Made by a program: the position numbers and the translations under genes. Below the pieces are notes generated by a model. It was not told where the DNA came from, searched no databases, and worked only from the letters and a program-made list of their open reading frames with translations. 34,635 bases of DNA from Acidimicrobiales bacterium (GTDB taxonomy: Bacteria > Actinomycetota > Acidimicrobiia > Acidimicrobiales > SZUA-35), in the NCBI GenBank assembly GCA_020630195.1, contig JAHDBV010000049.1, positions 1 to 34,635 on the forward strand, read 5' to 3'. Of the stretch, positions 30,951 to 34,635 are shown in pieces (position 1 is the first letter of the stretch; every line of letters begins with the position of its first letter).

Positions 30951-33298
30951 GCGCCACGAACGGTTCCGGAGCGTCGGCTGACAGCGACACGATGCTGATG
31001 CTCGCCATCATCGGGGCTGGCGTCGCCTCGGTCGCGGTGTGGGCCGGCGCCCAGCTCGCATCGCTGATCCACTCCGGGTCGACACTTGGGGTCGGTGCGT
31101 CGCAGGGCTTCCGTGCGATGTTCCGCCTTCCCGCTCACGCGTCTGACCCTCGTCTCGCGTGGGACGAACCTGCGGCTTCGCAGCTCCCGGGTCCGGTCCT
31201 GTACTGGGGGACGACCGGGATCGTCGTCACGTTGGCTCTCGGCATCGCTGTCGCCCTGGCGTTGAAGTTGACCTCGACATCCGTCGGAACCGACCGAGCC
31301 GATCGCCTCGGTGTTGCTCCGAAGGCTCGCCTGGCACGTCGGCGCGACCTCAAGCCGTTGATCGTCGCCAAGCCGACGGCCGGCCGGTTCGTGCTGGGAA
31401 CGGTCGGACGGCATCTCGTGGCCACCGAGGATCGACGCAGCCAGGCGGAGCGAGCACAGCGTGACCGGAGCCGAACCCGAGTTGGGGACCGCTCAGCGGT
31501 GGTGGTCGTCGGCCCGTCGCGTTGCGGGAAGACGGCCAACGTGACCGCCGGGGTGCTCGACTGGGACGGACCCGCCATCCTGTCTTCGGTCAAGGACGAT
31601 CTCTACCGGGCCACCATCGAGCGGCGCCGCCAGCTCGGCCAGGTGTACGTGTTCGACCCCTTCGGCGAGCTCGAAGAAGACCTTGGGGCGAAGGTCGAAC
31701 GGGTCGGGTGGTCGCCGCTGCAGGCCTCGGTCACCATCTCCGGAGCCCAGCAGGCTGCGGCTACTCTGCTCGACGCCGGTCCGTCCGAGGGCGTGACGAA
31801 CGCCAACTACTGGTCGACGAAGGGGCAACAGCTCCTGTGGCCGATGCTGTTCGCCGCCGCCGTCAACGGTCTCACGATGGGCGATGTCGTGCGATGGATG
31901 ACCCTGCAGGACGGCAACCAGAGCGGCGGCAGCGAGGTAGCCAAGTTGCTGGCCGAGACGGCGAAGAGCGCCAAGAGCGCCGAGGCCCGCCAGGCGCTTG
32001 CGGCGTTCACGGGGTTCTGGATGCTCGACTCCAGGACCCGCTCCGACATCTTCTCTACTGCCCAGACCGTGATCACGGCATGGGAAGACCCGTATGTGGC
32101 TGCGGCCTCGGCCACCGAGGTCGCCACGAAGGACGGCGTGCTCACCCAGCAGATCATGGATCTGCGGCTTCTGCTGACTGGGAACAACACCCTGTACCTG
32201 GTGCAGCCGCTGAAGTCGGTCGAGCGGTTCGCTGTGCTGTTCGGCGGGCTGATCGGCGCGCTGTTGCGGGATCAGGCCTACGAGATCTCCAAGCGTGCCG
32301 GGGAGCCAATCCCACCGACGTTGGCGGTGATCGATGAGGCAGGCAACACGCCGCTGCGATGGTTGCCGGACGTGGCGTCGACGTGTTCGGGCATCGGGAT
32401 ACAGCTCGTGACGGTGTGGCAGTCGTTGGCGCAGATGCGGGCGATCTACCAGGCCCAGACCGACTCGCTGCTCACGAACCACGGCTCGAAGATCTTCTTC
32501 TCGGGCCTGTCCGACCGGGAGACCCTCGACTACGCCAGCCACCTCGGCGGAGACGAAGAGGTGCCACAGCAATCGACGTCGAGCGATGTTGGTTGGCGGG
32601 CCGAGCGCCGGTCGGTGGCGATGTCGACCACCAGGGTTCGCCTACTCCCGCCCGATCTGCTGCGACAGGTGCCGCCCGGGTCGGCGCTCCTGCTCCACGG
32701 CACGCTCCCGCCAGCGCATCTCGAAGGACGCCGACCGTGGGAGGACCGGCGGCTTCGAGCGCTGGCCGCCGGACAGGGCCCTGCGCCGCAGTCGCCAGAG
32801 CTGTCCAAGACGCTCGAGAGGGCGCTGAATGCCAAGGAGAGCGTGTCGCCGTTCGTCCAAGCACACATGAACGCAATGGCGAAGCTCACCCCGGTGAAGA
32901 AGCCGAAACCTCAGCCTGACGACGCGACGGCTCCCGACGGGACGACGTCACAACAGCTCGGGAAGGACTCCGCCGACGATGTCGCATCGGTCGCCGGCAT
33001 CGAAGGGGTCGAACCGGCGACCTTGCACGATCCTGGCGATGAGGCCCCGGCCGGAGCCATCGACGACTGCGCTGATGACGCCGGTGAGTCTGCTGGTCCG
33101 CAGTCAAACTCGGGCGAGAACGATCCGACCGACGACGAGCACCCGATCGAACTCGCCCCAGCTGCTGAACCCGTCGAGGAGGTGACCGCTGCCGAAGCGG
33201 TCGGGGCGGAATACGGGCAGGACCAGGATGTCGCCCACATGCTCGAGCTCCTTCGACGCCATCGCACGACTCGGCCTGACCACGGAATCGACCGATAG
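30947..33298 (+). CDS. VirD4/TraG-family type IV coupling protein
   Basis: This 783-residue protein has two N-terminal membrane helices (about 14-35 and 86-108). Walker A is GPSRCGKT (189-196). LSSVKDDLYRATIERRRQLG, the TraG-like YVFDPFGE and NYWSTKGQQLLWPMLFAAAV follow. Walker B is LAVIDEAGNTPL, and the TraG signature is GIGIQLVTVWQSLAQMRAIY. The last 200 residues are acidic and disordered, and could bind relaxase or other partners. It pumps or docks the relaxase-DNA complex at the channel. The frame is open upstream, but ATG 30947 overlaps the previous stop and gives the expected N-terminus. Confidence 0.88.
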   Translation: MSATNGSGASADSDTMLMLAIIGAGVASVAVWAGAQLASLIHSGSTLGVGASQGFRAMFRLPAHASDPRLAWDEPAASQLPGPVLYWGTTGIVVTLALGIAVALALKLTSTSVGTDRADRLGVAPKARLARRRDLKPLIVAKPTAGRFVLGTVGRHLVATEDRRSQAERAQRDRSRTRVGDRSAVVVVGPSRCGKTANVTAGVLDWDGPAILSSVKDDLYRATIERRRQLGQVYVFDPFGELEEDLGAKVERVGWSPLQASVTISGAQQAAATLLDAGPSEGVTNANYWSTKGQQLLWPMLFAAAVNGLTMGDVVRWMTLQDGNQSGGSEVAKLLAETAKSAKSAEARQALAAFTGFWMLDSRTRSDIFSTAQTVITAWEDPYVAAASATEVATKDGVLTQQIMDLRLLLTGNNTLYLVQPLKSVERFAVLFGGLIGALLRDQAYEISKRAGEPIPPTLAVIDEAGNTPLRWLPDVASTCSGIGIQLVTVWQSLAQMRAIYQAQTDSLLTNHGSKIFFSGLSDRETLDYASHLGGDEEVPQQSTSSDVGWRAERRSVAMSTTRVRLLPPDLLRQVPPGSALLLHGTLPPAHLEGRRPWEDRRLRALAAGQGPAPQSPELSKTLERALNAKESVSPFVQAHMNAMAKLTPVKKPKPQPDDATAPDGTTSQQLGKDSADDVASVAGIEGVEPATLHDPGDEAPAGAIDDCADDAGESAGPQSNSGENDPTDDEHPIELAPAAEPVEEVTAAEAVGAEYGQDQDVAHMLELLRRHRTTRPDHGIDR

Positions 33299-33322
33299 CG
33301 TGAAAGTGCAGCGACCGGTGGG

Positions 33323-34342
33323 TTACGCCGTCCGTCGCTGGGAACGTCTGAAGGCCGCCAGCTCGGCACGTGCTTCATCGATCTGGGATGAGGTGAGCGA
33401 GTTGATGAAGGTGACGAGGTCCGCGGACCATCGGACGTAGTTCCGTTCCGCATCCTCATGACACCAGCGGTCATCGCCCCGCATCCGATGGGTGTGCGTC
33501 ACCGCCTGGAAGTCGTAGCTGTTGAATGGCCTGCCGTCAGGGCGAGACACGCGTTCCAGAACATCCTTCATGAAGTAGGGGTGGCTGCGCCGCGGATCGA
33601 CCTTCCGCTCGATGAAGATCGGGTCGTCGGAGGGATCCTCGCCGCCAGCCTTCACCCCCACCACAACGTCGGCGGCCTCGATGCGCTTCATCGACTGCAG
33701 CTTCACTCCGTAGATCGTCATCAGGCGGGAAGTGTCGACGCCGTCCTCCTCGAGGCTGGCTGCAGCGTCAGCGAGATTGCGGAGGAACTCGTCGATGGCT
33801 CCGCTCGAGTGATTGATCTCCCGCCCTCCCCGTAGGTACGAAATCGGATCGATCGGAGGTTCTGTGCCCAGCGGGAGGAGCTGCCAGGTGATCTCGTCAG
33901 CGAGCTCCTGGCCGAACTCCTCACGGAGAAGGTCGCGGTAGTTCGTGATGCTTGTCTGGGCCAGCGAGTAGACGATGATGCCGAAGGATGGCTGGTTGTA
34001 GAAGTGGACTGCGGCATCTCGGTAGGTCGTCAGTTGGCGAAGGTTCGCTTCGATGGCGCGAAACGGGATCCCTGGCGGCCACGCCCGCCGGTGGACCGCA
34101 CGATTGAGAGCGTCCTGCCAGGTGAGCGTTCGGTACGGCTGGCCGACGGACTTCTTGTAGAAGATCGAGACTCTGCGCTTCGACAGCAGCGCTTTCAGCA
34201 TCAGCTCCCAGGCGTTCAGTAAGAGGATGACGAATACCTCGTCCCGATAGTCGAAGCGGGGCTTGTTGTAGATCTCGATCGCCCCGACCATCGCCGATTT
34301 CGAGTTAGCGAGTAGGCGCTTGTAGGAGCCGAAGTAGTTCAC
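33323..34342 (-). CDS. DUF3644 protein with a HEPN-like motif
   Basis: This 339-residue protein starts at GTG 34342. The N-terminal half is helical: FVILLLNAWELMLKALLSKR at 37-56, then TTYRDAAVHFYNQPS with R108 and H113, an Arg-x4-His HEPN-type pair. The C-terminal half includes NSYDFQAVTHTHRMRGDDRW and a helical end, resembling DUF3644 proteins that recur in defence islands. An RNase toxin-like role is inferred. It is inserted between the coupling protein (convergent, 24-base gap) and the relaxase-like fragment. No antitoxin is visible unless the same polypeptide restrains itself. Confidence 0.65.
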   Translation of the reverse strand: MNYFGSYKRLLANSKSAMVGAIEIYNKPRFDYRDEVFVILLLNAWELMLKALLSKRRVSIFYKKSVGQPYRTLTWQDALNRAVHRRAWPPGIPFRAIEANLRQLTTYRDAAVHFYNQPSFGIIVYSLAQTSITNYRDLLREEFGQELADEITWQLLPLGTEPPIDPISYLRGGREINHSSGAIDEFLRNLADAAASLEEDGVDTSRLMTIYGVKLQSMKRIEAADVVVGVKAGGEDPSDDPIFIERKVDPRRSHPYFMKDVLERVSRPDGRPFNSYDFQAVTHTHRMRGDDRWCHEDAERNYVRWSADLVTFINSLTSSQIDEARAELAAFRRSQRRTA

Positions 34343-34399
34343 GATCTCACTCTCGCGCGGCCGGCCGTGGCAGCGTTCGACCCTCCTGTGCGGCCGCTG

Positions 34400-34635
34400 C
34401 TAGCGCCCTCGGCGTAGCACTTGCTCGTGGGCCTTCGGCATCGCCAGGTAGCGGTCGATCTCGGTGGTAACCCTGTCCCACGCCGTGGCCTTGGCTGGCG
34501 TGGTCGGCTTCGCACCGATCGCTCGCGCCAGACCCGCAGCAGATCCCAGCGAACCGTTCTCCGCGGTGATGTGTAGGTGCCGGTGCCGGTAGTTCTCGAT
34601 GGAACGGGCGGCGGTGTTCCAACGCTCTCGGTCAC
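34400..34635 (-). CDS. C-terminal fragment of a probable relaxase, cut by the right edge
   Basis: The minus frame open to the edge gives 77 residues from 34633 to the TAG at 34400-34402. It contains RWNTAARSIENYRHRHLHI, then a Lys/Thr/Ala linker, and EIDRYLAMPKAHEQVLRRGR. The pattern W-x2-AA-x2-I-x2-YR followed by a short alanine-rich end is what I associate with the C-termini of TrwC-like relaxases of actinobacterial elements. The two competing frames here are Arg/Pro-rich and look non-coding. The position next to a coupling protein fits. The catalytic N-terminus lies outside the window, so the call is tentative. Confidence 0.5.
   Translation of the reverse strand, partial: DRERWNTAARSIENYRHRHLHITAENGSLGSAAGLARAIGAKPTTPAKATAWDRVTTEIDRYLAMPKAHEQVLRRGR

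Noticed and set aside
1..34635. Searched for transposases, integrase, tRNA, CRISPR array and att repeats.
   Set aside because: No frame with transposase or recombinase motifs, no cloverleaf candidate and no regular spacer array was found. Element ends are likely outside the window.
34339..34635. Two long minus-strand frames at the right edge rich in Arg, Pro and Ser.
   Set aside because: The third frame, open to the edge and stopping at 34400, has natural composition and relaxase-like C-terminal features.

Overview
The window is high-GC actinobacterial-type DNA. Third codon positions are strongly GC-biased, GTG starts are frequent and genes are tightly coupled. The families point the same way: an SCO6880-like split VirB4, LysM-BTAD fusions, DUF2510, and a Tad pilus locus without a secretin. 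I cannot fix the genus; Acidimicrobiia is only a guess. The content is that of an integrative or plasmid-borne conjugative element loaded with defence genes. Both edges cut through genes, and no attachment site, integrase, tRNA or replication gene is visible.

Layout: (1) 1-443, minus strand: start of a secreted lytic transglycosylase, cut by the left edge. (2) 444-894: non-coding, or remnant coding, with a long inverted repeat. (3) 895-4364: an OLD-family nuclease and a UvrD-like helicase, a Gabija-type pair. (4) 4365-4807: a leader region. (5) 4808-16096: a plus-strand run of 12 genes for a Tad-type pilus: lipoprotein, secreted protein, SAF/CpaB-like, CpaE-like, TadA, TadB, TadC, four small pilin-like or TadE/G-like proteins, and a 1052-residue LysM-BTAD membrane protein. 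(6) 16121-17017: a HEPN-like protein. (7) 17074-18119, minus: a two-OB-fold single-strand-binding protein behind an unknown protein. (8) 18253-23844, plus: type IV secretion (VirB2-like, VirB8-like, VirB6-like, SCO6880-like, VirB4 ATPase, small protein). (9) 23841-30026, minus: type III restriction-modification (Res, Mod), a DUF2510 protein and an Mrr-like endonuclease. (10) 30180-33298, plus: an unknown protein and the VirD4/TraG coupling protein. (11) 33323-34342, minus: a DUF3644 protein. (12) 34400-34635, minus: a fragment read as the C-terminus of a relaxase.

Together, a relaxase and coupling protein would present DNA to a VirB-like channel. The transglycosylase would open the wall, and the Tad pilus would contribute to mating contact. 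The single-strand-binding protein would coat transferred DNA. Defence loci occupy the gaps between these modules rather than interrupting them.

The most striking non-coding signal is a 41-bp two-block element present four times with identical internal spacing. Each copy is oriented toward a transfer-related unit: transglycosylase, Tad operon, single-strand-binding operon and type IV secretion operon. No copy was seen in front of a defence gene. I read it as the shared control site of a transfer regulon.
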